This document shows, piece after piece, positions 41,271-48,652 of a stretch of DNA of 64,000 nucleotides. The stretch spans positions 35,782 to 99,781 of the forward strand of contig CAZCYV010000014.1 in assembly GCA_964503145.1 (NCBI GenBank). Direction: 5' to 3'. A program made the translations under genes and the position numbers. The notes under the pieces are model-generated. The model saw only the letters and a program-made list of their open reading frames with translations, was not told the origin of the DNA and did not search any database. Source of the DNA: RBG-16-57-11 sp964503145. GTDB lineage: Bacteria; Chloroflexota; Anaerolineae; Anaerolineales; UBA4823. Each line of letters begins with the position of its first letter. Within the stretch, counting starts at the first letter, position 1.

Positions 41271-42602
41271 CTATGGCTGCGGGGTCGGTGTGGGCGTCGG
41301 CGAGGGGATCGGAGTTGGCGGCGGGGTTAGCTTTTGGAGCAACACCGCGATCGCCTGATCCAACTGTGGGTCACGTCCGGCGGCCAGGTCTTCATCCGTG
41401 ATTTCGACCGGAAAATCCGGCCGTAAACCCACCCCGTGGATCTGACGACCGAGCGGGGTCAACCAGCGCGCAACGGTGATGCGCACCGCGCCCTGGTTGT
41501 CGTCCAATTCCACATAGTTCTGGACAGAACCCTTGCCGTAAGACTGCATCCCGACCAGATAGCCGCGGCCATAATCCTGAATTGCGCCAGCGACGATCTC
41601 CGAGGCCGAGGCGCTGCCCTCATTGATCAGCACAACCATCGGGATTTCGGTAGCCAGCCCGCCGCGCAAGGCCTCGAAGGCTTCCTTTCGGCCATCGCCG
41701 AACTCTTCCAGCATGATCGTCCCTTTACCGATGAATTGAGAGGCGACCTGAATGGCGGTATCGCGATACCCGCCGCCGTTGTTACGTAAGTCGAGGATCA
41801 GGCCCTTGGGGTTTTGGGCCAGCAGATTTCTGAGCGTCCTTTGAGTCTCCTGATAGGTCGAATCGCCGAAGGTGAACAGTTGGATATAAGCAATGCCCTC
41901 TTCCTCCAGCATCCTTCCCGCCACCGAAGGCGTGACGATGGCAGCACGCACCACTTCGACATCGAAAGGCTCTGTTTGACCTCGGCGCAGGATCGTCAGA
42001 CGGACGACCGTGCCCTTCGGGCCAAGCACACGCTGGCGGGCATACTCGCCGCCCTTGCCGGTCATGTCCTCGCCGTCGATGGCGATCACCTTATCGCCGG
42101 GCCGCAGGCCAGCTTTCTCCGCCGGAGAGCCGGGCATCGGGCTGATGATCGTCAGGTAATCCTGCGTGGGATCGACCCAGGCGCCGATGCCTTCATACTC
42201 CGCCCCTTGCAGCACTTCATTAACCCGCTTCAGCATCTCAGGGTCAAGGTAGGAGCTATGCTGGTCACCCAGCGCTTCCATCATTCCTTTGATGGCCCCA
42301 CGCATCAGCGCCACCTGATCCACCGGTTGATCAACGTAAAGCTCGTTGACCAGGTCCCAGGCCTGCCAGAAAGGCTTGAACAATTTGTCTCGGTCCAGTT
42401 GGCTCTGGGCGGTCTGTTGCCCGCTGCCTTCGGAGGAAGTAGGAGTAGATAACTTTTCGCTCAAAAACGGCAGAGCGACTCCGGGCGCCGCGCCCAATCC
42501 GGTAAACGTTCGGCCGGCGACAAACCCTGCCGAACAGACGCCAGCCAAAAGAATTAAGGCGATGAAAACCCCAACTACGGCCAAAAACGATCTATTTTGC
42601 AT
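41271..42602 (-). CDS. C-terminal processing peptidase (S41 family)
   Basis: A protein of 443 residues. An N-terminal membrane anchor (about 8-28) is followed by a linker, a PDZ domain (about 115-200: GIGAWVDPTQDYLTIIS, GLRPGDKVIAIDGED) and the S41 domain with the catalytic Ser in NEGSASASEI and Lys in YGKGSVQNYV. The C-terminal tail is PT-rich (PTPIPSPTPTPTPQP). CtpA-type proteases trim exported proteins outside the membrane. A leader hairpin lies just upstream. Confidence 0.93.
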   Translation of the reverse strand: MQNRSFLAVVGVFIALILLAGVCSAGFVAGRTFTGLGAAPGVALPFLSEKLSTPTSSEGSGQQTAQSQLDRDKLFKPFWQAWDLVNELYVDQPVDQVALMRGAIKGMMEALGDQHSSYLDPEMLKRVNEVLQGAEYEGIGAWVDPTQDYLTIISPMPGSPAEKAGLRPGDKVIAIDGEDMTGKGGEYARQRVLGPKGTVVRLTILRRGQTEPFDVEVVRAAIVTPSVAGRMLEEEGIAYIQLFTFGDSTYQETQRTLRNLLAQNPKGLILDLRNNGGGYRDTAIQVASQFIGKGTIMLEEFGDGRKEAFEALRGGLATEIPMVVLINEGSASASEIVAGAIQDYGRGYLVGMQSYGKGSVQNYVELDDNQGAVRITVARWLTPLGRQIHGVGLRPDFPVEITDEDLAAGRDPQLDQAIAVLLQKLTPPPTPIPSPTPTPTPQP

Positions 42603-42633
42603 ACCTGATTAACTCCTATCCGCATGATCTAAG

Positions 42634-42676
42634 CCCTGGATAGCCCGAGAATGGTTTTCTGGCCGCCCATCCAGGG
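42634..42676 (-). promoter_or_regulatory. Long-range hairpin in the leader of the S41 peptidase gene
   Basis: CCCTGGAT (42634-42641) pairs perfectly with ATCCAGGG (42669-42676), enclosing 27 nt, within the 143-bp gap before the protease ATG. The role is unknown; it could also end the ECF transcript that comes from upstream. Confidence 0.35.
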
Positions 42677-42745
42677 CAAGATCATCCACCTTTGTATGTG
42701 AATCGACCGTTAAGATTATCACATATTTGTTAGAAATAGATAAAT

Positions 42746-43555
42746 TCAGGCAGAGAACGGGCGGCGAAGCAGGTGCAACAATTCGTCCTGGGTGCAAATT
42801 GTTTCCGGCAAACCCAGGCTGCGACCCAGACGGGTGAGTTGCGGCGGATCGACATACGTCGATCTCAAAGTTTCCTCTTCCACCAACACCAGGCGCATCG
42901 GCCCATCCAACAAAATTTTGCCTCTCCCCATCACAATCAGGCGTTGAAAATTTTCGGCGCAGAAGTCGATATCATGCGTGATCGTTAGCACGGTCTTGCC
43001 AGCGCGTTTCAGCTCCGCGACAATGCCAGCGATGCGTTGGACGCTGGCCGCGTCCTGGCCGGTTGTCGGCTCATCCAGGATGACAATGGGTGTATCCATC
43101 GCCAGGATCGATGCCAGCGCCACCATTTTTCGCCAGGTGGGCGAGAGATCATAGGGGTTGATCTCTTCCTTACCTGTCAGACCGGTAAGCTCCAGCGACC
43201 AGGCAACCAGCTCGGCGATGCGCTCCGGCGAATACTTCAAGTTATGAGGGCCAAAGCGCACTTCCTCCTTCACCGTGCGACAAAACAATTGCTCGTCTGG
43301 GTTTTGGAAGACAAAGCCCACGCGCTTGGCCAGCTGCGCCACGCTATACTGGCGCGTGTCCCAACCGCCTATGCGCACCGTCCCCCGCGTGGGTTGGAGC
43401 AAGCCGTTCAGATGGCGCACCAGGGTGGTTTTGCCGGCGCCATTTTGACCCACAATCGCCACCAGCTCGCCAGTCTCGACGCTCAACGAGACCCCGGAAA
43501 GCGCTTCCACTCCTCCCGGGTAAGTAAAGTACAGATCATCGACCTCGATCTTCAT
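42746..43555 (-). CDS. ECF transporter ATPase (EcfA-type) with altered signature motif
   Basis: A protein of 269 residues. Walker A is GQNGAGKTTL, the Q-loop FVFQNPDEQLF has the ECF-type Q-helix, Walker B is IVILDEPTTGQD and the H-loop LTITHDIDF. The ABC signature reads YDLSPTWRKMVALA instead of the usual LSGGQ. It starts inside the end of the other ATPase gene (20-bp overlap), so the two probably form a heterodimer in which this signature makes one site degenerate. It is the last gene of the S-T-A-A set. Confidence 0.9.
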   Translation of the reverse strand: MKIEVDDLYFTYPGGVEALSGVSLSVETGELVAIVGQNGAGKTTLVRHLNGLLQPTRGTVRIGGWDTRQYSVAQLAKRVGFVFQNPDEQLFCRTVKEEVRFGPHNLKYSPERIAELVAWSLELTGLTGKEEINPYDLSPTWRKMVALASILAMDTPIVILDEPTTGQDAASVQRIAGIVAELKRAGKTVLTITHDIDFCAENFQRLIVMGRGKILLDGPMRLVLVEEETLRSTYVDPPQLTRLGRSLGLPETICTQDELLHLLRRPFSA

Positions 43556-44402
43556 GCAGTATCTCTCGAAAACCTTCCACAGCTTCGTCCAGCTTGACCG
43601 GCAAAGAGCGCCCGGCCGGCCACAGGCGCTCTTGAGCAGCTTGTCGGGCCGCCGCGGTGTAGCGTGATATTCCGATATTGTGCTTGGGCAGCAACTCCGC
43701 GGTCAGCACTTCCTGGGGCGACCCCAGCATCAGCATCTCCCCTTCGGACAACGCCAGAACCCGATCGGCGAACTCCGCCACCCATTCGATCTTATGCTCT
43801 GTCATGACGATGGTCATCCCCTGGCGGCTCATATCCTTGATCACCTGGAAAACCTCCCGCGTCCCAATCGGGTCTAGCTGCGAGGTGGGCTCATCGAGCA
43901 CCAAAATTTCGGGTTGCAAGACCAGGATGGACGCCAGAGCCACGCGCTGCTGTTGACCACCGGAGAGCGCGTAAGGCGAACGCTCTCCTAAGTCCTGGAT
44001 GCCGGTCAATTCCATCACCCGATCGATGCGCTGCCGCATCTCATCGCGCGGCACGCCGCGGTTTTCCAGGCCAAAGGCAATCTCTTCATAGACGGTAAAT
44101 TTCGAGCCTGAAATTTGATTGAACGGGTTCTGGAAGACCAGACCAACCTTCTGGACGAAATCGTTCAGATGCGCGCCCGAGGTCTCGATGCCGCCGACGC
44201 GCACCCGGCCTTCGAGCTTGCCCTTGAAAAAATGCGGCACAAAGCCAGCAATGGTATAGCACAGGGTTGATTTCCCTGCCCCATTCGGTCCGATCACCGC
44301 CAGGAATTCCCCCTCTTCCACCTCCAGGTGGATATCCCGTAGGGCGGGCTGATGGGTGATCGGATAAGTATAGGTGAGGTTGTGAAGCTCTATGACAGCC
44401 AT
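43536..44402 (-). CDS. ECF transporter ATPase (EcfA-type), canonical
   Basis: A protein of 288 residues from the ATG giving MAVIELHNLTYTYP. Walker A GPNGAGKSTL, Q-loop LVFQNPFNQISG, signature YALSGGQQQRVALA, Walker B ILVLDEPTSQLDP and H-loop VMTEHKIEWV are all intact. It overlaps the EcfT gene by 13 bp at its start and the second ATPase by 20 bp at its end. With these it powers the ECF transporter whose substrate subunit is at 45283. Confidence 0.93.
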   Translation of the reverse strand: MAVIELHNLTYTYPITHQPALRDIHLEVEEGEFLAVIGPNGAGKSTLCYTIAGFVPHFFKGKLEGRVRVGGIETSGAHLNDFVQKVGLVFQNPFNQISGSKFTVYEEIAFGLENRGVPRDEMRQRIDRVMELTGIQDLGERSPYALSGGQQQRVALASILVLQPEILVLDEPTSQLDPIGTREVFQVIKDMSRQGMTIVMTEHKIEWVAEFADRVLALSEGEMLMLGSPQEVLTAELLPKHNIGISRYTAAARQAAQERLWPAGRSLPVKLDEAVEGFREILHEDRGR

Positions 44403-45169
44403 ATTCGTCCTGCCAGGGCGAGCAACGTCAAAGCCAGCAACAACCAACGCAATCGGGCCTGCGCCCTGCTATCAGGGATTTCGACCAGGCTGGTCTTTTT
44501 GCCCGGCAAATTGAAGCCGCGGGCTTCGATGGCAATGGCGCGCTCTTCCACATCCACCAGAGAGCCAAAAACCAGCGGCCCAACCAACGGAAGCAGCGAA
44601 CTGACACGCTTCTTGAGACTTCCATGTGTGTCCAGCCCGCGAGATCGCTGGGCATCCAGGATGGTGTCGGCTTTCGCCCGCATGATTGGCAGGATTTGCA
44701 ACGTGGAAGTGATGATGTAACTCAAGGCGGGCGGGACGCCGCGGCGCACCAGGTCGTTCATCAGCGTGCTGGGATGCGTGCTGAGCAACAAGAGCAGGAA
44801 CGAAGAGACCATCACCAGGATGCGGGTGGCGGTCTGGAAGGCGAAGATAATCCCCTCCCGCTTGACAGAAAAGACCCACCAGCGGGCCAGCACGGTCTCG
44901 CCGCCTGGGTAGAACAGGCTTTGCATCACGAAAAGAAAAGCGAAGAGCGGCAACAGCAGTCGCACCGAGATGGAAATAAATTCTTTGCCAACCCTGCCCC
45001 AGTAGCTTAAGGGAACCAGGACCAGGGCATAGATCAATGCAGGCAACAGCACAAAGGGCAGCCCAAAGGCCAACACAATGAGCGTGATCGCCAGGACCAG
45101 TTTGGTCAAAGGGTTCAGCCGATGGAGTGGGCTATCTCGCTCCAGATAAAACGACAAGCGTTCGCGCAT
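44390..45169 (-). CDS. ecfT: ECF transporter transmembrane subunit EcfT
   Basis: A protein of 259 residues with four to six membrane segments and the two Arg motifs that couple to the ATPases: ADTILDAQRSRGLD and, later, ERAIAIEARGF. It begins SFYLERDSPLHRLNPLTKLVLAITL, the EcfT/CbiQ family start. It links the S component to the ATPase pair. The S component gene lies 113 bp upstream across a strong hairpin. Confidence 0.93.
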   Translation of the reverse strand: MRERLSFYLERDSPLHRLNPLTKLVLAITLIVLAFGLPFVLLPALIYALVLVPLSYWGRVGKEFISISVRLLLPLFAFLFVMQSLFYPGGETVLARWWVFSVKREGIIFAFQTATRILVMVSSFLLLLLSTHPSTLMNDLVRRGVPPALSYIITSTLQILPIMRAKADTILDAQRSRGLDTHGSLKKRVSSLLPLVGPLVFGSLVDVEERAIAIEARGFNLPGKKTSLVEIPDSRAQARLRWLLLALTLLALAGRIWLS

Positions 45170-45225
45170 TTCAGCCTCAGATCAGACCGCTGGCAAGCCA
45201 GGTCGAGCGACCCGCCAGCATAGAT

Positions 45226-45265
45226 CGGGTAGGGGCGAGCAGCATGCGCTGTCTGCCCCTACCCG
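45226..45265 (-). terminator. Strong palindrome between the S-component and EcfT genes
   Basis: CGGGTAGGGGC (45226-45236) pairs perfectly with GCCCCTACCCG (45255-45265), with further GCAGC/GCTG pairing inside. No U-tract follows on the minus strand, so it is more likely an mRNA-stabilising or attenuating element, or a dispersed GC-rich repeat, than a full terminator. It could set S-component expression above that of T and A. Confidence 0.45.
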
Positions 45266-45282
45266 ACCGACGTTCTGCAGGT

Positions 45283-45984
45283 TTATCCGGAGCTGGCCAA
45301 CAGCCTGGACAGGAAGAACACCCAGATCAGGATAAGCACCACGATCACCACAATCACAGCAATGATCTGCATGCGGCGATCGCTCTTCTCGATCTCCACG
45401 TTCTCGGCGCGTGGAAATCGCGCCAGGTAGCGGGTGGAAAGGCCTTCGATGATCGCGAACGCCAGCAGGCAGGTGGCGATCTTATCCAACGGCTCGACCA
45501 TGAAGTTTGTGCTCAACACGGCCGAGACCAGGTCTCTGCCAGTTTGGAGCAGAAAAGCAGTGATGAATGAAGAGCCGCTGGCGGTGATCCCGCCATACAG
45601 GTAAACCGCAATCGGCGTCGAGACAATTGCCGCCGTCAGAGCGACCAGAAAACCGGTGATGATCACCCGCCACCAGGACTTGAACAAACCCAGGATGGCG
45701 CACCAACCGGCCACGAAGCCAATGAACAGGGCAACCGGAAACCACGGGAAGGCATTGGGATCGATGATCAATCCCCAGATGATGTTCGAAAGGGTCCCGG
45801 TCAGGGCGCCGGCCCAAGGCCCACAAATCGCTGCTACCAGGACGGTGCCTATAGAGTCCAGGTAAACGGGCAGCTTAAGCAGCACCACGATCTGACCGAT
45901 CACGATGTTGATCGCAATCGCCACCGGCATCAGCACCAGAGTCATGGTGTTAAAGTCTTTCTTAATCGAATCAGCGATCTTCAT
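45283..45984 (-). CDS. ECF transporter substrate-binding (S) component
   Basis: A protein of 233 residues from the ATG preceded by cgaggagag. It has about six membrane segments, the last at about 203-228, and an S-component-like core: LPVYLDSIGTVLVAAICGPWAGALTGTLSNIIWGL, then STPIAVYLYGG. A charged loop (RAENVEIEKSDRR) precedes the last helix. The substrate is not readable from sequence, but the gene lies 67 bp after a nucleoside hydrolase and in the same run as a nucleotidase, suggesting nucleosides. Confidence 0.85.
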   Translation of the reverse strand: MKIADSIKKDFNTMTLVLMPVAIAINIVIGQIVVLLKLPVYLDSIGTVLVAAICGPWAGALTGTLSNIIWGLIIDPNAFPWFPVALFIGFVAGWCAILGLFKSWWRVIITGFLVALTAAIVSTPIAVYLYGGITASGSSFITAFLLQTGRDLVSAVLSTNFMVEPLDKIATCLLAFAIIEGLSTRYLARFPRAENVEIEKSDRRMQIIAVIVVIVVLILIWVFFLSRLLASSG

Positions 45985-46051
45985 ATGACACTCTCCTCGT
46001 TTTGTCCATGCGCTTTGTTGATATCCAGACAAATATCAGACAACGGAAGGA

Positions 46052-47023
46052 TTAACTGGATTGGTCTACCTCCTCACGATCGGGATATAAATGACATAAA
46101 AGTTCCATGCGCTCCAAAAACAAAGCCATAAAGTCCTGAGCACGAACTCCCAGGGCCACGCGCAGGTTGGGCGCGCGCTTCGTCAGGTGATAGAAATCGG
46201 CAAAGGTGTTGCCCAGCGAAACCCCACCAGAGATATCCACATCTACATACAGCGAATGCAGATCCACCAATTCCGGCGCAAAAGCCAATGCCAGCGCCAA
46301 CGGATCGTTGATCACACAGCCCTGGATATCCTGATATTCGTCGTGGAACTCCATGTAGAAACGCGTGGCATCGGCGATTACCCGGGAGATCGGCGAAGGG
46401 ATTTTCAACAATCGCTCCACATCCTGGCGCGTCAGGATCACCTGATAGGTGACATCCAGCGGCACCAGGGTCACCGGCAGCCCCGAGTGGAAAACGATAT
46501 GCGCTGCGTGGGGATCGCAATACACGTTGAACTCGGCTTGCGGCGTGGTATTTCCGGGATGACGAATTGCGCCGCCCATGACGATCACTTCCGGGATCGC
46601 CGAGAGGATCGCTGGCTCCAGGCGCAGTGCCAGCGCCAGGTTGGTCAGCGGCCCAATGCACACCAGGCAGATCTGACCAGGCGCTGAAAGCACCTGTTCG
46701 ATGATGAATTCAGCGGCCCTTTGTCGGATGGGCGAGTGGGTGGAGAGCGGCAGGCGGGCATAACCCACGCCCGATGCGCCATGCGTCTCTGGCGCGGTCA
46801 GTGTGGGCTGTATCAGAGGGCGGTCTGCGCCGCGCGCCACCGGGATGCGGCGGTTCAGCAATTCCAGCAGACCCAGGGCGTTCTCTACCCCCTGGTCAAC
46901 GGTGCAGTTACCGACCACCACGCTGATGCCCTTGAGTTCCAGTTCCGGCGAGGCCAGCGCCAGCAGAATCGCCAGGATGTCATCAATGCCGGGATCGGTG
47001 TCGATCAGGATCTGTTTTGGCAT
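46052..47023 (-). CDS. Inosine/uridine-preferring nucleoside hydrolase
   Basis: A protein of 323 residues with the calcium-binding N-terminus ILIDTDPGIDDILAILLAL (DxDxxxDD), VVVGNCTVDQGVENAL, IGPLTNLALAL, VIVMGGAIRHPGNTTPQAEFNVYCDPHAA and the later INDPLALALAF. It splits ribonucleosides into base and ribose. Cytosolic: no signal peptide. It lies between a CoA-transferase subunit gene (10 bp) and the ECF S component, consistent with salvage of imported nucleosides. Confidence 0.94.
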   Translation of the reverse strand: MPKQILIDTDPGIDDILAILLALASPELELKGISVVVGNCTVDQGVENALGLLELLNRRIPVARGADRPLIQPTLTAPETHGASGVGYARLPLSTHSPIRQRAAEFIIEQVLSAPGQICLVCIGPLTNLALALRLEPAILSAIPEVIVMGGAIRHPGNTTPQAEFNVYCDPHAAHIVFHSGLPVTLVPLDVTYQVILTRQDVERLLKIPSPISRVIADATRFYMEFHDEYQDIQGCVINDPLALALAFAPELVDLHSLYVDVDISGGVSLGNTFADFYHLTKRAPNLRVALGVRAQDFMALFLERMELLCHLYPDREEVDQSS

Positions 47024-47033
47024 ACCTGCATGC

Positions 47034-47849
47034 CTAACTTTGTTTCAGCCAGTCGGTCAAAAAGACTTCGAAAGACGCAGGATCGCTGACCCGCTCGGTA
47101 TAAACCATCAAGGCTTCGCCATCCAGCGGGTAGAGCGGGTGGCAGGAGGTTGGCCTGGCGCCGCCCGGCGCCAGCGCAAATCCTTTGACCAACGGCCCGA
47201 CCAGGTCCGCCTTGTTAAGCGGCGGGACAATCTCTTCGGTGGTGAGGATGACGCAATCGGCACTCAACACCAGTTCCTCGTCAACGCCCTTATTGTCACC
47301 AATCTGAGCATTGCCAGCTGCATCGACGCGCAGAGCATGGATCACAGCCACATCGGGATGGATCGCCGGGAAGGCCACCAGTTCTTCGCCGCTGTAGGGG
47401 TCTTTCACCGTACGCACATCCGGGCGCAGCCTCGGTAGATCGGTGCCCAACCAGCCACGCCCTGGCATAAAACCCACGCCTGCCATGCGGGCGCGCAAAC
47501 CGAAAGCCAGGCTGGCTTCGGTCTCTTCCACAACCTCGAGTTCGCCGCGGTTAGCATAATACGTGAACATCGGCGCCAGGCCAAAAATCTCCAGGCCGAA
47601 ATAGCACGAGCGAACTCTGGCGACCATGCCAGCGCCGACCAACAGATCGCTCTCCAGCCCCGCGGTAAAGCACAGCAGGGTCAGATTTTTCGGCTCACCG
47701 GTAGCGCGGTAGCGGCGCAGCAGGGCGCGCACAAAAGCCAGGGGGCGGCGGTAAAGGGTCATCCCTCCCAGCGCCAGGGTGCAACCCGATGGCACCCAGG
47801 AGGCAGCCTGTTCCAGTGAAACGAGCTTTTGCGGCAAATGATTGGTCAC
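47034..47849 (-). CDS. CoA-transferase family I, subunit A (glutaconate CoA-transferase A-like)
   Basis: A protein of 272 residues from a GTG with TAGGGG upstream; longer readings of the frame would overlap the upstream HAD gene. It has LALGGMTLYRRPLAFVRALLR, TLLCFTAGLESDLLVGAG, FGLAPMFTYYANRGELEVVEE and AAGNAQIGDNKGVDEELVLSAD, the layout of GctA/CaiA-type alpha subunits. The catalytic Glu of this enzyme class lies on subunit B, which is not encoded next to it. Its role inside a nucleoside-salvage operon is unexplained. Confidence 0.8.
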   Translation of the reverse strand: MTNHLPQKLVSLEQAASWVPSGCTLALGGMTLYRRPLAFVRALLRRYRATGEPKNLTLLCFTAGLESDLLVGAGMVARVRSCYFGLEIFGLAPMFTYYANRGELEVVEETEASLAFGLRARMAGVGFMPGRGWLGTDLPRLRPDVRTVKDPYSGEELVAFPAIHPDVAVIHALRVDAAGNAQIGDNKGVDEELVLSADCVILTTEEIVPPLNKADLVGPLVKGFALAPGGARPTSCHPLYPLDGEALMVYTERVSDPASFEVFLTDWLKQS

Positions 47850-47857
47850 GGTCGCCC

Positions 47858-48556
47858 CTACGGTGCGGGTCTCGATCCCAGCCGGGGTTTTTCGGGCAAT
47901 TGTTCGTTTGCAGCCGGCCAAAGGTCGGGCATCTTCAACGGCAGCTCCAACAGGCTCGAAATGGTCGCTTGGGCCGACGATTGGCTTGCGCCGTTCTGGC
48001 TGACCCATACCGTGACGAAGCCCATCTGCCGGGCAGCTTCCAGGTTCGCAGCCGAGTCGTCCAGCAAGACGCATTGCTGCGGTTCAGGATCGCCCGCCAG
48101 CTCCAGCGCGCGCCGGAAAGCCGCCGGTTCGGGCTTGCAAATGAAGTTTAGGGCGCGGATATCGATGATGCCATCGAAGCAATCCTGGACACCTAAAAAC
48201 GCCATCACCCGGCGGGCATGATCGGCATCTGCGTTGGTAAAGATCCAGCGCCGCTGCGGCAAGCTGAGCAGCAGGGCGCGCAGCTCAGGGTCAGGCTGAA
48301 GATAGCGCTCCAGCGGCAGATCATGAACGTATTTCAGATAGTCGTCCGGATCAACTTGATGATGAATCTGTAAACCGCGCAGCGTGGTGCCATAGGTCTC
48401 GTAATACATGCGCCGAATGCCGGGGGCCACATCTGCGGGCATTCCCAAGACATCCACCATGTATTGGCCCATACGGGCGCGAATTTCCTGCCACAGACCG
48501 AGGCCGCTGGGATATAAGGTATCATCCAGATCAAAGAACAGTGTGGTATAAGCCAT
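47858..48556 (-). CDS. HAD-superfamily hydrolase, pyrimidine 5'-nucleotidase type
   Basis: A protein of 232 residues from the ATG giving MAYTTLFFDLDDTLYPSGLGLW; codons upstream have no family match. It shows HAD motif I (DLDDTLY), motif II TNADADHARRV, motif III Lys in NFICKPEPAAF and motif IV VLLDDSAANLEAA. The helical cap with MYYETYGTTLRGL is typical of Sdt1/Phm8-like pyrimidine 5'-nucleotidases. It would turn nucleotides into nucleosides for the hydrolase encoded downstream. It is first in the operon. Confidence 0.85.
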   Translation of the reverse strand: MAYTTLFFDLDDTLYPSGLGLWQEIRARMGQYMVDVLGMPADVAPGIRRMYYETYGTTLRGLQIHHQVDPDDYLKYVHDLPLERYLQPDPELRALLLSLPQRRWIFTNADADHARRVMAFLGVQDCFDGIIDIRALNFICKPEPAAFRRALELAGDPEPQQCVLLDDSAANLEAARQMGFVTVWVSQNGASQSSAQATISSLLELPLKMPDLWPAANEQLPEKPRLGSRPAP

Positions 48557-48569
48557 GTGCGTATCACAT

Positions 48570-48599
48570 ATTATACAAGGGATACCAGGCTTTCGGCAA
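48570..48599 (-). promoter_or_regulatory. Promoter of the nucleotidase-ECF operon
   Basis: The minus strand has TATAAT (complement of 48570-48575) preceded by TTGCCG (complement of 48594-48599) at 18-bp spacing. The ATG at 48556 is about 13 nt after the -10 box, so the untranslated leader would be only about 7 nt. It is divergent from the mutL promoter. Confidence 0.55.
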
Positions 48600-48640
48600 A
48601 ACCGCTCACAATTTCCTTCCAAACCGCTTGTTTCTTCCCG

Positions 48641-48646
48641 TATAAT
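48641..48646 (+). promoter_or_regulatory. -10 box of mutL, close to the start codon
   Basis: A perfect TATAAT ends 6 nt before the mutL ATG, so the transcript probably begins at the start codon. No Shine-Dalgarno is visible. The -35 (TTCCAA at 48617-48622, 18 bp away) is weak. Confidence 0.5.
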
Positions 48647-48652
48647 ACCCGT

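Noticed and set aside
47849..47866. CCGTAGGGGCGACC at the CoA-transferase start as a remnant of a GC-rich dispersed repeat
   Set aside because: It resembles half of a common palindromic repeat, but no matching second arm is present and it serves as the ribosome-binding region and HAD stop; not enough to call.
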